Of a stretch of DNA of 64,000 bases, positions 1 through 9,014 are shown piece by piece. Numbering within the stretch: the first letter of the stretch is position 1; each line of letters begins with the position of its first letter. Source of the stretch: UTCHB3 sp964371075 (GTDB taxonomy: Bacteria; Bacteroidota; Ignavibacteria; Ignavibacteriales; Ignavibacteriaceae); assembly GCA_964371075.1 (NCBI GenBank), contig CAYJKN010000002.1:372001-436000 (forward strand), written 5' to 3'. Under the pieces are notes generated by a model. The model was not told the origin of the DNA and did not search any database. It worked only from the letters and a program-made list of their open reading frames with translations. Both the position numbers and the translations under genes were made by a program.

Positions 1-170
1 TGTAGTAAAAAAAAAATTGAGAATATCTTACAACAGATATTGGAATTCAAAAAAATTATTACTAACTTGCGGAAGCATATTGTGATCTATATCAAAAACC
101 CCAACTGATGATTTTAATTGAGTGTGATATTTGCAGTTGTCGTTTTAATTTTAAATAGAAATTCTATTTA

Positions 171-198
171 GGGCGGGATCATGAACAACTCCTCGCCC
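171..198 (+). other. Hairpin in the spacer before the first gene
   Basis: GGGCG (171-175) can pair with CGCCC (194-198), with an inner GGA/TCC extension. It is followed by AT-rich DNA and lies about 60 bases before the first start codon. It could be a 5' UTR structure or the terminator of a gene outside the window. There is no T-run after it, so terminator function is weak. The rest of bases 1-258 is AT-rich, with no gene that I can support. Confidence 0.3.
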
Positions 199-258
199 GA
201 TAATAATTAATTAAGAATCTAAACAACTCATCATCAACAAATTAATTTGAGGCAACAA

Positions 259-2418
259 ATGAAAAAATTGTTCCTTGTTGTATTCACCCTTTTCTTTGTA
301 ACGGGAATTTCCTGGGCGCAGAACGGTGCTGAAAAGAATGTAACGGGTAAAACTTACACAACCGCAGAAAAAATGAAAATGGATCTGCTTGGTTATCCTG
401 CAACCGACTGGTCACAGGGCAATCCTCATCATGTAACAGGTATTGTTAAATGGTCACAGGGATTTGAAGATCCAACTTTTCCTCCCGCAGGATGGGCAGT
501 TCATCAGCTTGATGGCGGCGCTAACACCTGGATTCGTTATACATCTTCACCTATCTTTGGTACAGCTTCTGCATCAGTCAGATGGGAATCCTCATCTCTC
601 GCAAACGATGATTGGCTGGTAACACCATCATTCCTCGTTGACGCGGCAGATAAACTTAATTTTTATGCTGTTGGTTCTTCCAGTTTTGTTGATTCAATCA
701 TCGTTTATGCTTCAACAACAGGCGGCGTTCCTCCAACCGGTTATACCAGAATCGCAGCTTTCAGACCTATGGCAGCTCCTGCTCAGAGATTTGAAGTTTC
801 GCTCGCGGCTTTTGGTGGACAGACAATTTATCTTGCTTTCCAGTATAAAGAGCTTGATATGTTAAGACTTTATGTTGACAGCGTATATGTTGAAACAGGC
901 GTTCCTAATGATGTTGGTATGGTTTCACATAATGTTGGTGGCGAAATGAATGCCGGTGCTTTTACACCAATGGCTACAGTAAAGAACTTTGGTTCAGCTA
1001 CCCAAACATTTAACGTTACAATGACAATCAACCCCGGTGGCTACACCTCTACCAAAACCGTTACAGGTCTTGCTGCAGATCAGTCACAGGATGTAACTTT
1101 TGATTCATGGACAGCAGGACAAGGTTCCTTTGTTGGTAAAGCTTATACCCAGCTTGCCGGTGATCAGAATCCTGCCAATGATACATTAAGCCGCACTGCA
1201 CTTATTGTTGCTTATATTTATGACAATGGTCCATTGCTTACCAATCCAGGCGGAGGTTTTGGTGGTGCTGATCTTTCTGCTTTGCAGAACACAGTTCTGA
1301 ATACTCTCGGCTGGGGTTCACAGCTATCAGCCAACAACTGGGTAACAGACGACTTTACAATTCCTGCAAACGAATCATGGTCAATTGATGCCTTTAAATT
1401 CTTCTCATATCAGACCGGTTCTACTCTTACCCCAACCTACAATGCAGCAAGAGTAGTAATTTATAACGGAAGACCTGATCTCCCAACAAGTACCATAGTA
1501 TTTGGTGATGAGACAACTGAAAGATTTGTTGGCGCATCATGGACAAACATGTATCGTGCAACAGTTGATGCTCCTACAGGAAACACAAGACCTATCATGG
1601 GTATTCTCGCAAACGCTCCTGTTGTTCTTCAACCAGGTAACTATTGGGTAATGTGGACACTTGGTGGTACACTTGCATCCGGTCCTTGGGCTCCTCCAAT
1701 TTCGATTCTTGGAACCTATGAAACCGGTAATGCTTGGGCAAGACAAGCTGGCACATGGATTCCACTAAGAGATTCCATTTCTCCAGCTCCTTCAGGATAT
1801 CCTGCTGGTATGCCATTCAAAATAGTTGGTACAGTTCAAGCAGTTCCTGTTGAATTGACTTCTTTCATTGGTACAGTTATTAAAAACGATGTAACTTTAG
1901 CATGGACAACAGCTTCTGAAACCAATAACATGGGATTTGAAGTTGAGAGAAAATCAACTACCGGTTCATTCGAAAAAATTGGATATGTTGGCGGTAATGG
2001 TACCACAACCCAAACCAAAGAATATGCTTTCACAGATGCAGGACTTGCCTCAGGCAAATATTCCTACAGACTAAAACAAGTGGATTTCGATGGTTCATCT
2101 GAATATTCAAATGCAATTGAAGTTGATGTTAATGTTCCTTCTGAATACAGCTTAACTCAGAACTTCCCAAATCCATTTAATCCTTCAACTTCAATTCAGT
2201 TTGCTCTGAAATCAGATGCAAAAGTTACATTGAGATTGTTTGATGCTCTTGGTCAGGAAGTAAGAACAATACTTAACGACAATTATGCAACAGGCAACTA
2301 TAAAATTGATTTCAACGCTACCGGCTTAAACAGTGGTGTTTATTTCTATACAATAGATGCTTCAGGTGTCGATGGCAGCAAATTCACAGCTACCAAAAAA
2401 ATGATCCTGATGAAGTAA
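259..2418 (+). CDS. T9SS cargo protein with choice-of-anchor J domain
   Basis: This is a predicted secreted or surface protein of 719 residues. It has an N-terminal signal peptide (about 1-21, ending SWAQ). A cleaved-adhesin/choice-of-anchor J-like domain follows (about 65-210, with the GFEDPTFPPAGW and WLVTPSF signatures). Next is a CARDB-like beta-sandwich (about 215-315), a long unassigned region, a fibronectin III-like module starting VPVELTSF (about 530-625), and a T9SS type A sorting domain (about 630-719, NFPNPFNPSTS to the terminal KKMILMK). The ATG at 259 was chosen over a TTG at 247 because GAGG at 249-252 is well placed and the signal peptide begins there. No catalytic motif is visible; adhesion or matrix binding is only an inference. 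The last 180 or so residues are closely similar to those of the next gene, so the two are paralogues. Confidence 0.85.
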   Translation: MKKLFLVVFTLFFVTGISWAQNGAEKNVTGKTYTTAEKMKMDLLGYPATDWSQGNPHHVTGIVKWSQGFEDPTFPPAGWAVHQLDGGANTWIRYTSSPIFGTASASVRWESSSLANDDWLVTPSFLVDAADKLNFYAVGSSSFVDSIIVYASTTGGVPPTGYTRIAAFRPMAAPAQRFEVSLAAFGGQTIYLAFQYKELDMLRLYVDSVYVETGVPNDVGMVSHNVGGEMNAGAFTPMATVKNFGSATQTFNVTMTINPGGYTSTKTVTGLAADQSQDVTFDSWTAGQGSFVGKAYTQLAGDQNPANDTLSRTALIVAYIYDNGPLLTNPGGGFGGADLSALQNTVLNTLGWGSQLSANNWVTDDFTIPANESWSIDAFKFFSYQTGSTLTPTYNAARVVIYNGRPDLPTSTIVFGDETTERFVGASWTNMYRATVDAPTGNTRPIMGILANAPVVLQPGNYWVMWTLGGTLASGPWAPPISILGTYETGNAWARQAGTWIPLRDSISPAPSGYPAGMPFKIVGTVQAVPVELTSFIGTVIKNDVTLAWTTASETNNMGFEVERKSTTGSFEKIGYVGGNGTTTQTKEYAFTDAGLASGKYSYRLKQVDFDGSSEYSNAIEVDVNVPSEYSLTQNFPNPFNPSTSIQFALKSDAKVTLRLFDALGQEVRTILNDNYATGNYKIDFNATGLNSGVYFYTIDASGVDGSKFTATKKMILMK

Positions 2419-2422
2419 ATTT

Positions 2423-2466
2423 TAGGTATCAAGTATTAAGTATCAGGTATTATTTACCCGATATCA
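2423..2466 (+). repeat. AGGTATTAAGTATTA-family intergenic repeat, copy 1
   Basis: The stretch begins a few bases after the stop codon and contains AGGTATCAAGTATTAAG then TATCAGGTATTATT. Similar strings occur at 3861-3885, 18503-18534, 18714-18746, 46346-46374 and 55966-55995. It lies between the stop codon and the terminator hairpin. Confidence 0.6.
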
Positions 2467-2484
2467 GATACTGAAACTTTTAAT

Positions 2485-2518
2485 AAAGCTGCTCTTGAAA
2501 AAGGGCAGCTTTTTTTTT
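2485..2518 (+). terminator. Rho-independent terminator of the first T9SS gene
   Basis: AAAGCTGC (2485-2492) pairs with GCAGCTTT (2505-2512), and the 3' arm runs into a T-tract to 2518. The same hairpin recurs after other envelope genes in this window. Confidence 0.9.
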
Positions 2519-2665
2519 GGTTTTTTGGTGTATTTGTAGAAGAAAATTTTTCCAGACTATTAGTATATTTAAACGAAAAATTGTAATTTCCATTACGGAT
2601 ATTGTTCAGTTTGTAATAACTTATTCAAGAATAACTATCTTTCAATCATTAACAATGAGGTCAAA

Positions 2666-3856
2666 ATGAAACAGGTTTTTCTGTTTGCAGCTTTTCTTTT
2701 GTTTGTGGTTACTTCGGTAAACTCACAGAATCAAAAAGAATCGATTAAAACGCCAAAAGTCAATCCGGTTGGTACAGTCCTAAATGCAGGACAACCGACG
2801 GGATCGGCAGTTTCCTACATAGTTGAGGGCTTTGAGGATACATTGTTCCCTCCTCCGGGATGGACAGCAACAACAACTCTTGGTACGGTTGTTTGGGCAA
2901 GAGAGTATGGGTTCTTTTATACAGGTAATGCTTGTGCCTGGGCTGACTACTCAACTCCTGCTAATGAAAAATGGCTAATTACGCCACAAATCACAATCAC
3001 AGCAGGTGACTCACTTTCATTCTGGATAAGAAGACAATATACTTCAGCTTATCCACCCGACAGTCTTTACATCATGGTTTCAACAACCGATGTTAATCTA
3101 ACCAGCTTCACCACCACTTTGGCGTCTTATGATGTTGCTAATGGCATTCCTAACGAATGGACAAGAATGGCAGCTTCGTTAAATGCATTTGCAGGCCAGA
3201 ATATCTTTATTGGGTTTAAACATCGTAATACTGACGGTAACGGTTTTAACATGGATGATGTTGCTGCCGGTTCACAAATTGTGCCGGTTGAACTTGTTTC
3301 ATTTACAGCCTCTACCATCAACAATAATGTTGTATTAAATTGGGCAACAGCTACTGAAACCAATAATATGGGTTTTGAAGTTGAAAGAAAATCAGCCAAC
3401 AGTGAATACTCAACAGTTGCTTTCATCAACGGAAATGGAACATCAACAAGCAGCAAACAATATTCGTTTACTGATGCCGGACTCGTTTCAGGTAAATACA
3501 GCTACAGATTAAAACAAATCGATTTTGACGGCAAGTATGTTTATTCAAATGTTGTTGAATCTGATGTAAACGTTCCCGCTGAATACAATTTAGCTCAGAA
3601 CTTCCCAAATCCATTTAATCCTTCAACCTCAATTGAGTTTACACTTAAAGCAGATGCAAAAGTAAACTTGAGATTGTTTGATGCACTTGGACAGGAAATC
3701 AGAACTATTGTTAACAACAGTTTTGTTGCCGGTCAATATAAAATTGACTTTAATGCAGCCGGACTTAACAGCGGTATCTATTTTTATACTCTTGATGCTT
3801 CAGGCATCGATGGCAGCAAATTCACTGCTACCAAAAAAATGATACTCATGAAATAA
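2666..3856 (+). CDS. T9SS cargo protein with choice-of-anchor J domain (paralogue)
   Basis: A secreted protein of 396 residues and a shorter relative of the preceding gene. It has a signal peptide (about 1-20, ending VNSQ) and a choice-of-anchor J/cleaved-adhesin-like domain (about 50-205, VEGFEDTLFPPPGW, WLITPQITI, FNMDDV). The FN3-like VPVELVSF module follows (about 205-300), then a T9SS type A sorting domain (about 307-396, NFPNPFNPSTS, KKMILMK). The start is supported by GAGG at 2657-2660. The C-terminal half and the 3' UTR closely match the upstream gene, suggesting tandem duplication followed by loss or gain of the middle domains. No enzymatic residues are recognisable. It probably sits on the cell surface after T9SS export and C-terminal processing. 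Confidence 0.85.
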   Translation: MKQVFLFAAFLLFVVTSVNSQNQKESIKTPKVNPVGTVLNAGQPTGSAVSYIVEGFEDTLFPPPGWTATTTLGTVVWAREYGFFYTGNACAWADYSTPANEKWLITPQITITAGDSLSFWIRRQYTSAYPPDSLYIMVSTTDVNLTSFTTTLASYDVANGIPNEWTRMAASLNAFAGQNIFIGFKHRNTDGNGFNMDDVAAGSQIVPVELVSFTASTINNNVVLNWATATETNNMGFEVERKSANSEYSTVAFINGNGTSTSSKQYSFTDAGLVSGKYSYRLKQIDFDGKYVYSNVVESDVNVPAEYNLAQNFPNPFNPSTSIEFTLKADAKVNLRLFDALGQEIRTIVNNSFVAGQYKIDFNAAGLNSGIYFYTLDASGIDGSKFTATKKMILMK

Positions 3857-3860
3857 ATTT

Positions 3861-3885
3861 CAGGTATTAAGTATAAGGTATTATT
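3861..3885 (+). repeat. AGGTATTAAGTATTA-family intergenic repeat, copy 2
   Basis: CAGGTATTAAGTATAAGG and following bases resemble the copy after the first gene. Both are followed by the same ACTGAAACTTTTA sequence and hairpin, so the whole 3' UTR is duplicated. Confidence 0.55.
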
Positions 3886-3915
3886 TGCTTGATATTATTT
3901 ACTGAAACTTTTACT

Positions 3916-3947
3916 AAAGCTGCTCTTGAGAAGGGGCAGCTTTTTTT
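3916..3947 (+). terminator. Rho-independent terminator of the second T9SS gene
   Basis: AAAGCTGC (3916-3923) pairs with GCAGCTTT (3936-3943), followed by T residues to 3947. It is almost identical in sequence to the hairpin at 2485. Confidence 0.9.
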
Positions 3948-4074
3948 ATTTAATCCGGCTGTCGGGTTGAACTTCAATTTTTGGCGTGGAAGTTAATTGA
4001 ATAAGTGGTAATTTTGATGGCTAAATGGTTAAATTCTGAAACAATAAAGGATGTCAGTAAGTTAAATATTTAAG

Positions 4075-4803
4075 ATGAACACTTATATTGAAGAGAAGAG
4101 TAATTTCTCAAAATCGTTTTTTATTTCCCTCACACTTCACATTTTGATAGTGGTTGTTGCTTTTGCAGTTGCAGGGGTTACACCACCGGCAAAATATGGA
4201 GCTACGACGGTTTTAAATATGGAATTTATGGATGGTGATGAACAGGAAATTAAGCCGGAGACCATCCCTGAAGAAAAACCTGAAGTTAAACCTGTTGAGA
4301 GGGAAAATAATGATCCTGTTTCAGAAAAAGTGAAAGAGAAAACTCCCGAAAAAGTTACAGCCCCTAAAGGTGTGATTGCAGGTGCATTTGACGCAGTTGA
4401 TTCCAATCTTCTGAATCTTGAATATAAAGAAAGTTCACTCCATGTTAAGATCCGTTATTCAGCAGGATGGACTTTCCTTGACAATAATGAACGATCAAAA
4501 CTTGATGCAGTCACTTTTTGGAATCCTAATGTTCCAAATTCCCCATGGGTGCAACTGAAAGTTGTTGACAAATATCTGTTTAGAGAAAGCAGATACAAAA
4601 CCAAAGAAGAATTTGACAGTTACACAGCACACTATAATAGTGAAGAAGAACTTGAGGGAGATGTTAAGTTTGAAGTATATCTGAGAACTGATTCATCTGA
4701 AGACTACATCATAACATTTCGTGTTAAAGGACGAGATGCTTTCCGACAATACCGCCCCGTATTTATGGCCATGCTTAAAAGTTTTAAGTTTGGTCTTTTT
4801 TAA
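4075..4803 (+). CDS. Inner-membrane-anchored protein with TonB-like N-terminus, unknown function
   Basis: A protein of 242 residues. The N-terminus has a single membrane anchor (about 17-37, SFFISLTLHILIVVVAFAVAG) after a short cytoplasmic stretch. A Pro/Glu/Lys-rich linker follows (about 58-105), an arrangement resembling TonB. The C-terminal part (about 115-242) does not show the TonB C-terminal motif; it is an alpha/beta-looking domain ending QYRPVFMAMLKSF, a pattern seen in PsbP/DUF1795-like folds (my inference). It probably spans from the inner membrane into the periplasm. It precedes the Gld-type transporter but appears to be separately transcribed, because a promoter-like element lies in the following spacer. 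The function is not recognised. Confidence 0.7.
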   Translation: MNTYIEEKSNFSKSFFISLTLHILIVVVAFAVAGVTPPAKYGATTVLNMEFMDGDEQEIKPETIPEEKPEVKPVERENNDPVSEKVKEKTPEKVTAPKGVIAGAFDAVDSNLLNLEYKESSLHVKIRYSAGWTFLDNNERSKLDAVTFWNPNVPNSPWVQLKVVDKYLFRESRYKTKEEFDSYTAHYNSEEELEGDVKFEVYLRTDSSEDYIITFRVKGRDAFRQYRPVFMAMLKSFKFGLF

Positions 4804-4807
4804 AACA

Positions 4808-4838
4808 TTGATATAAACCCAAAGTCTGACTAAATTTA
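4808..4838 (+). promoter_or_regulatory. Bacteroidota-type promoter for the gldA operon
   Basis: TTG at 4808-4810, a 20-base spacer, then TAAATTTA at 4831-4838. This matches the Bacteroidota primary sigma consensus TTG-N19/20-TAnnTTTG at all but the last base. It is about 27 bases before the gldA start. Confidence 0.5.
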
Positions 4839-4864
4839 GGTTTATCATTTTTTAAATTCCCATA

Positions 4865-5791
4865 ATGAGTATAAGATTAGAGAATGTCACCAGGCTCTTT
4901 GGTGAGCAGTATGCTGTTAACGACATTTCATTTGAAGTAAAAACCGGAGAAATTGTCGGTTTTCTTGGGCCAAATGGTGCAGGAAAGACAACTACTATGA
5001 AGATGATCACCGGTTTTCTCGCCCCCACGGCAGGAAAGATATTTATTAATGATCAGCCGGTCTGGGAGAATCCAGGGGCTGTAAAAAAAATAACAGGTTA
5101 TCTCCCCGAGAACAATCCTCTTTATTACGATATGTATGTTACCGATTATCTGGAATATGTTGCCGGGTTGCAACAGATGGAAAAGGGTTTGATACCTCAA
5201 AGAGTGAGAGAAATGGTTGTTGTTTGTGGACTCGACAGGGAAAAGCACAAAAAGATTGGTGAACTCTCCAAGGGTTTCAGACAAAGAGTGGGTCTCGCTC
5301 AGGCTTTGATTCACGACCCTCAAATATTAATATTGGATGAACCAACAACCGGGCTTGATCCAAATCAGATTATCGAGATCAGAAATCTGATTAAAGAGGC
5401 GGGAAAAGAGAAAACTGTTATCCTTTCAACTCATATCCTTCCTGAAGTGGAGGCAATGAGTGACCGAATTCTGATCATTAACGAGGGCAAAATCGTTGCC
5501 GACGGATCGTCTGAAAGTTTAAGGAAAGCATCAGGCGAAGGCTTAACTGTAAGAGTTCGTGTTGATTCAGAATCTCATACAGATGGAGTTATCACCGCAC
5601 TAAAATCAATTTCCGGTGTAACCGCAGTAGATATTCTTAACGATAACAACACATTTATTGTAACGGGAGGTTCAGAAGAATTAAACAGATTGATATTTCA
5701 ATCAGCGATTGCCAACAATTTTGTTCTGCTGGAAATGACCACAATTGAAACCAAACTTGAAGATATTTTTAAAGAATTGACTACCACCTGA
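4865..5791 (+). CDS. gldA: ABC transporter ATP-binding protein, GldA-like
   Basis: An ATPase of 308 residues that would energise the membrane protein encoded next. Visible motifs are Walker A GPNGAGKTT (35-43), ABC signature LSKGFRQ (134-140), Walker B ILILDEP (154-160) and the H-loop His190, with a C-terminal extension (about 220-308) typical of ABC-2 type exporters. The following genes are a GldF-like permease (2 bases downstream) and a GldG-like auxiliary subunit, the arrangement known from gliding bacteroidetes. GldA was reported as a gliding component in Flavobacterium, but homologues are widespread in non-gliding FCB bacteria, so motility should not be assumed. The start has no clear Shine-Dalgarno sequence. 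Confidence 0.9.
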   Translation: MSIRLENVTRLFGEQYAVNDISFEVKTGEIVGFLGPNGAGKTTTMKMITGFLAPTAGKIFINDQPVWENPGAVKKITGYLPENNPLYYDMYVTDYLEYVAGLQQMEKGLIPQRVREMVVVCGLDREKHKKIGELSKGFRQRVGLAQALIHDPQILILDEPTTGLDPNQIIEIRNLIKEAGKEKTVILSTHILPEVEAMSDRILIINEGKIVADGSSESLRKASGEGLTVRVRVDSESHTDGVITALKSISGVTAVDILNDNNTFIVTGGSEELNRLIFQSAIANNFVLLEMTTIETKLEDIFKELTTT

Positions 5792-5793
5792 AA

Positions 5794-6531
5794 ATGAATA
5801 TTATATTTACCATCGCTAAAAGAGAGATAACACTTTTTTTCGACTCACTGATGGCTTATGTGCTCCTGGTTGTTTTCCTCGGGTTCAGCGGATTTTTCAC
5901 CTGGCTCTACGGGACAGATGTGTTTTTTGCTGGTCAGGCATCACTTCAATCATTTTTTACTGCCGCTTACTGGATACTTTTCCTCTTCATTCCGGCATTA
6001 ACAATGCGTACCATTGCTGATGAAAGCAAATCGGGCACACTTGAACTGCTCCTTACCAAACCCGTGACCGATTGGGAAGTAATTGTCGGTAAATATCTTT
6101 CGGTTATGGCACTTGTTGGTGTTTCACTCCTTTTAACGCTTCCATACTATTTTTCTGTTATGATTTTGGGCCCGGTTGATCACGGAGCAACAATTATGGG
6201 TTATCTTGGGCTGTTTTTGATGAGTTCTGCCCTCGCCGGAATTGGGATATTTGCCAGCAGTCTAACAAATAATCAGATCATTGCTTTCATCTCCTCTCTA
6301 CTTGCAGGAATCTTTTTTGTTTTGATCTTTAACATCATATCTCAACAGATATTTGGCTCTGTGGGGGTAGTCATCAACTACCTCAGTATGACAGATCACT
6401 ATGATTCAATTTCGCGTGGTGTCATCGACACCAGAGATATTATATATTTTCTATCCGTTACATTCCTTGGACTCTTTTTTGCCAGTGCATCCCTCTCAAA
6501 GAGAAATATTGTTGAGGAGGTTAAAAAATGA
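5794..6531 (+). CDS. gldF: ABC-2 type permease, GldF-like
   Basis: A membrane protein of 245 residues with about six hydrophobic segments, beginning at residues 18-40 (SLMAYVLLVVFLGFSGFFTWLYG) and ending near 215-235. The conserved TRxxADExxxGTLELLLTKPVTDWEVIVGKY stretch (here from about residue 71) is typical of ABC-2 family permeases of the GldF/NosY type. It starts 2 bases after gldA and its end overlaps gldG by 4 bases (ATGA), so the proteins are translationally coupled. It is the likely pore-forming partner of the GldA ATPase. The substrate is unknown. Confidence 0.88.
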   Translation: MNIIFTIAKREITLFFDSLMAYVLLVVFLGFSGFFTWLYGTDVFFAGQASLQSFFTAAYWILFLFIPALTMRTIADESKSGTLELLLTKPVTDWEVIVGKYLSVMALVGVSLLLTLPYYFSVMILGPVDHGATIMGYLGLFLMSSALAGIGIFASSLTNNQIIAFISSLLAGIFFVLIFNIISQQIFGSVGVVINYLSMTDHYDSISRGVIDTRDIIYFLSVTFLGLFFASASLSKRNIVEEVKK

Positions 6532-8057
6532 TTTCAAAAAAAACTTTTTTGATGATCATCGGAGCAGTTATCGGAATAGTGATTTTGCTCAACATCTTCT
6601 CATATTTCTTTTATGCCAGATTCGATTTCACAGCTGATAAATCTTATACTTTAAGTGAACCGACAAAAAATATCCTCAGCGGGTTAAAACAACCTGTTAC
6701 TGTAACTGCATATATTTCCACTGAACTTCCACCTGATATAACGAGGACAAAGGATGAATTTAAGGATATGCTTGCTGAATATGGCTATCTTGCGGGAACA
6801 AATTTCATCTATAAAATTGAAGACCCCGGTGACGGAATTAAAGCAGAGGAAGACGGAATCACTCCTGCAATTCTGGATGTCCGTGAAAAAGATCAGGTAA
6901 AACAACAAAAGATTTATCTGGGTGCAGTTATAAAATATGGCACCCGCAAAGAGATAATTCCGCTGATTCAACCGGGAAGTTCGATGGAGTATGCCCTTAC
7001 AACTTCGATTAAGAAGATGACTGCAGAGAACAAAAGCAGTGTTGGTTATATATTAGGGCATGGAGAACCTTCACAGCAAGCGGTAGCACAATTGATGCAG
7101 TCACTCAGGGTTACGCTGGATGTAATTCCTGTTGATCTTTCAGATTCACTTTATATTCCCGAAGCGATTAAAACCATTCTCATAATTGCTCCCTCAGCGG
7201 AGTACCCTGCTGAACATCTCGCTCTTCTTGAGAGTTTTGTTGCAAAAGGAGGGAATATAGTTGCAGCTATTAACACTGTGGATATTGATCAACAAACAGG
7301 CGAGGCAAAAAAACTTGAGACAGGACTTCCTGATTTCTTTAAAGACAAAGGGTTAAATATCAAATCCGATTTTGTGCGGGATTTCAGTTGTGCATCGATT
7401 ATGGTCAGACAACAGTCTGCGGGGCTTGAATTCCAGACTCCCGTGAGTTTTCATTATTTCCCGGTTATTACACAATTTGCAAACATTCCACCATTAAAAG
7501 GAATTGAGGGGCTAACTCTAATGTTTCCCTCGAGCATTGATATTATAGCCAGACCCGGAATAAAATTTACTCCTCTTGCTATTACATCTGACAGATCGGG
7601 ACTTGATGTTTTACCACTTAAAATTGATCTGCAAAAGGAATGGACAGGAAGTGATTTCCAGTTTTCATACTTGAATACAGCAGTTATGGCTGAAGGAAGA
7701 TTTGGTAATGCTGTCAGCAAAATAGTTCTTATTTCCGATGGTGATTTTGTTATTAATGGCGAGGGACAACAAGCACAAAGCATCCAGGCCGACAATATCA
7801 ACTTTCTTGCGAACATGATTGAATATGTAACTGATAACTCGGGACTTGCTCAACTCAGGAACAAAGGTGTAACACAGAGACCAATTGACCCATCGATCGC
7901 AGAGGGTTCTAAAGCTGTTATCAAATATCTCAATTTCCTTGCACCTGTGTTATTAACAATTTTATTTGGATTTTATCGCTACAGCAAAAGAAAAACCAGA
8001 AAAAAATTACTCTCTGAAGAATCCTGGATTGATGAAGAGAAAGACGGGGTTAGCTGA
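6528..8057 (+). CDS. gldG: GldG-family ABC transporter auxiliary protein
   Basis: A protein of 509 residues with one N-terminal membrane segment (about 9-29), a large extracytoplasmic region and a C-terminal membrane segment (about 468-485) followed by a short Lys/Arg-rich tail. The N-terminal part (FTADKSYTLSEPTKNILSGL, residues about 33-52) and the IxPAxxYP-like motif near residue 222 fit the GldG/ABC_transp_aux family. Such proteins are found only with ABC-2 exporters. It overlaps gldF by 4 bases and the next gene by 1 base. It is a likely structural or substrate-handling subunit of the transporter; its exact biochemical role is not known in any organism that I can cite. Confidence 0.87.
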   Translation: MISKKTFLMIIGAVIGIVILLNIFSYFFYARFDFTADKSYTLSEPTKNILSGLKQPVTVTAYISTELPPDITRTKDEFKDMLAEYGYLAGTNFIYKIEDPGDGIKAEEDGITPAILDVREKDQVKQQKIYLGAVIKYGTRKEIIPLIQPGSSMEYALTTSIKKMTAENKSSVGYILGHGEPSQQAVAQLMQSLRVTLDVIPVDLSDSLYIPEAIKTILIIAPSAEYPAEHLALLESFVAKGGNIVAAINTVDIDQQTGEAKKLETGLPDFFKDKGLNIKSDFVRDFSCASIMVRQQSAGLEFQTPVSFHYFPVITQFANIPPLKGIEGLTLMFPSSIDIIARPGIKFTPLAITSDRSGLDVLPLKIDLQKEWTGSDFQFSYLNTAVMAEGRFGNAVSKIVLISDGDFVINGEGQQAQSIQADNINFLANMIEYVTDNSGLAQLRNKGVTQRPIDPSIAEGSKAVIKYLNFLAPVLLTILFGFYRYSKRKTRKKLLSEESWIDEEKDGVS

Positions 8058-8986
8058 TGCTTTTTGCAAAGTCGGGTAACAGACTTTACATAATACTTGC
8101 AGTGGTTTTGGTGATTACTGTCGGAGGGATCCTCCTGAAATATTCCGGTAGTGAAGGCAGTGGTGCAGGAGCCGGTATCCCGCCTGTCGACACAACAGGA
8201 ATCAAAAGAATTGAAATGATCCCCAAGGGAGGCAGTCTGGTAATCTTTGAGAAGACCGGTGAAGATTGGATAATCACTCTGCCGGGTGGAATGGGGAAAA
8301 AAGTAGCCGCAGACGGGACGAAGATAAGCTCAATGATTTCTACACTTTCAGAATTAAAAGTGATTAATCTGGTGTCCAGAAAGAAGGAAGACTTTTCGGG
8401 GTTTGGGCTCGATACAGGAGCAACATCGCTAAAACTTTTCTCTGACGGGCAAAGTGAATTTGAATTACTCATAGGCAAAAGCGAAATGTTGTCACCACAG
8501 GAGATGGGTACGTATGTCAAGCTGGTTAATGCGGACGATGTTTATCTGGTTTCAGGATTTCTTGATATGATGTTTAATTCTGACATGACACTCTACAGAC
8601 AAACACAACTCACTTTTGGTGGGGTCGAGTCGTGGCAGGAAATCAATTTTACCGGAGTGGAGAATTTTTCTTTGAAAAGAGTCGTAACTGACTGGGTCAT
8701 CGAAAACAAAAAAGTTGATTCTGCAGCGATAACCGATTATTTAAATCAACTTACAACACTTGGTTCGAGAAACTTTGCCGATGACATTGATCCGGCAAAA
8801 CTTGGGAAACCAAAATCTCAACTGAAAGTAAAAACTGCTTCCGGTAGAGAATTTGAGATATTGGCATTTTTTAACGGGACTGACACACTGGTAACTTCTT
8901 CATTGGGTAAAGGAAATATCTATAGAAGCAGCAAAGAAGAGCCGTTGTATTTCAGGCTGTTTCCCGGGTTAAAGAGATTGGAATAA
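8057..8986 (+). CDS. DUF4340 domain protein, last gene of the gldAFG operon
   Basis: A protein of 309 residues with an N-terminal membrane anchor (about 8-25) and a DUF4340-like domain (about 70-240; IITLPGG, KISSMISTLSELKV, FGLDTGATSLKLF, ELLIGKSE, VYLVSG). DUF4340 proteins are commonly encoded directly after GldG-type subunits and are probably periplasmic partners of the transporter. The start codon overlaps the gldG stop (TGATG), indicating coupled translation. The function is otherwise unknown. Confidence 0.85.
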   Translation: MLFAKSGNRLYIILAVVLVITVGGILLKYSGSEGSGAGAGIPPVDTTGIKRIEMIPKGGSLVIFEKTGEDWIITLPGGMGKKVAADGTKISSMISTLSELKVINLVSRKKEDFSGFGLDTGATSLKLFSDGQSEFELLIGKSEMLSPQEMGTYVKLVNADDVYLVSGFLDMMFNSDMTLYRQTQLTFGGVESWQEINFTGVENFSLKRVVTDWVIENKKVDSAAITDYLNQLTTLGSRNFADDIDPAKLGKPKSQLKVKTASGREFEILAFFNGTDTLVTSSLGKGNIYRSSKEEPLYFRLFPGLKRLE

Positions 8987-9014
8987 TTTTGCAAGGATAT
9001 AAAAGGAGCCGTTT

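Noticed and set aside
1537..2057. Antisense ORFs of about 70 codons in the first T9SS gene
   Set aside because: They mirror the coding strand of a long conserved protein and have no ribosome binding site.
4865..8986. Evidence for gliding motility
   Set aside because: gldAFG-type transporters occur in many non-gliding FCB bacteria, and no other gliding or T9SS core gene is in the window.
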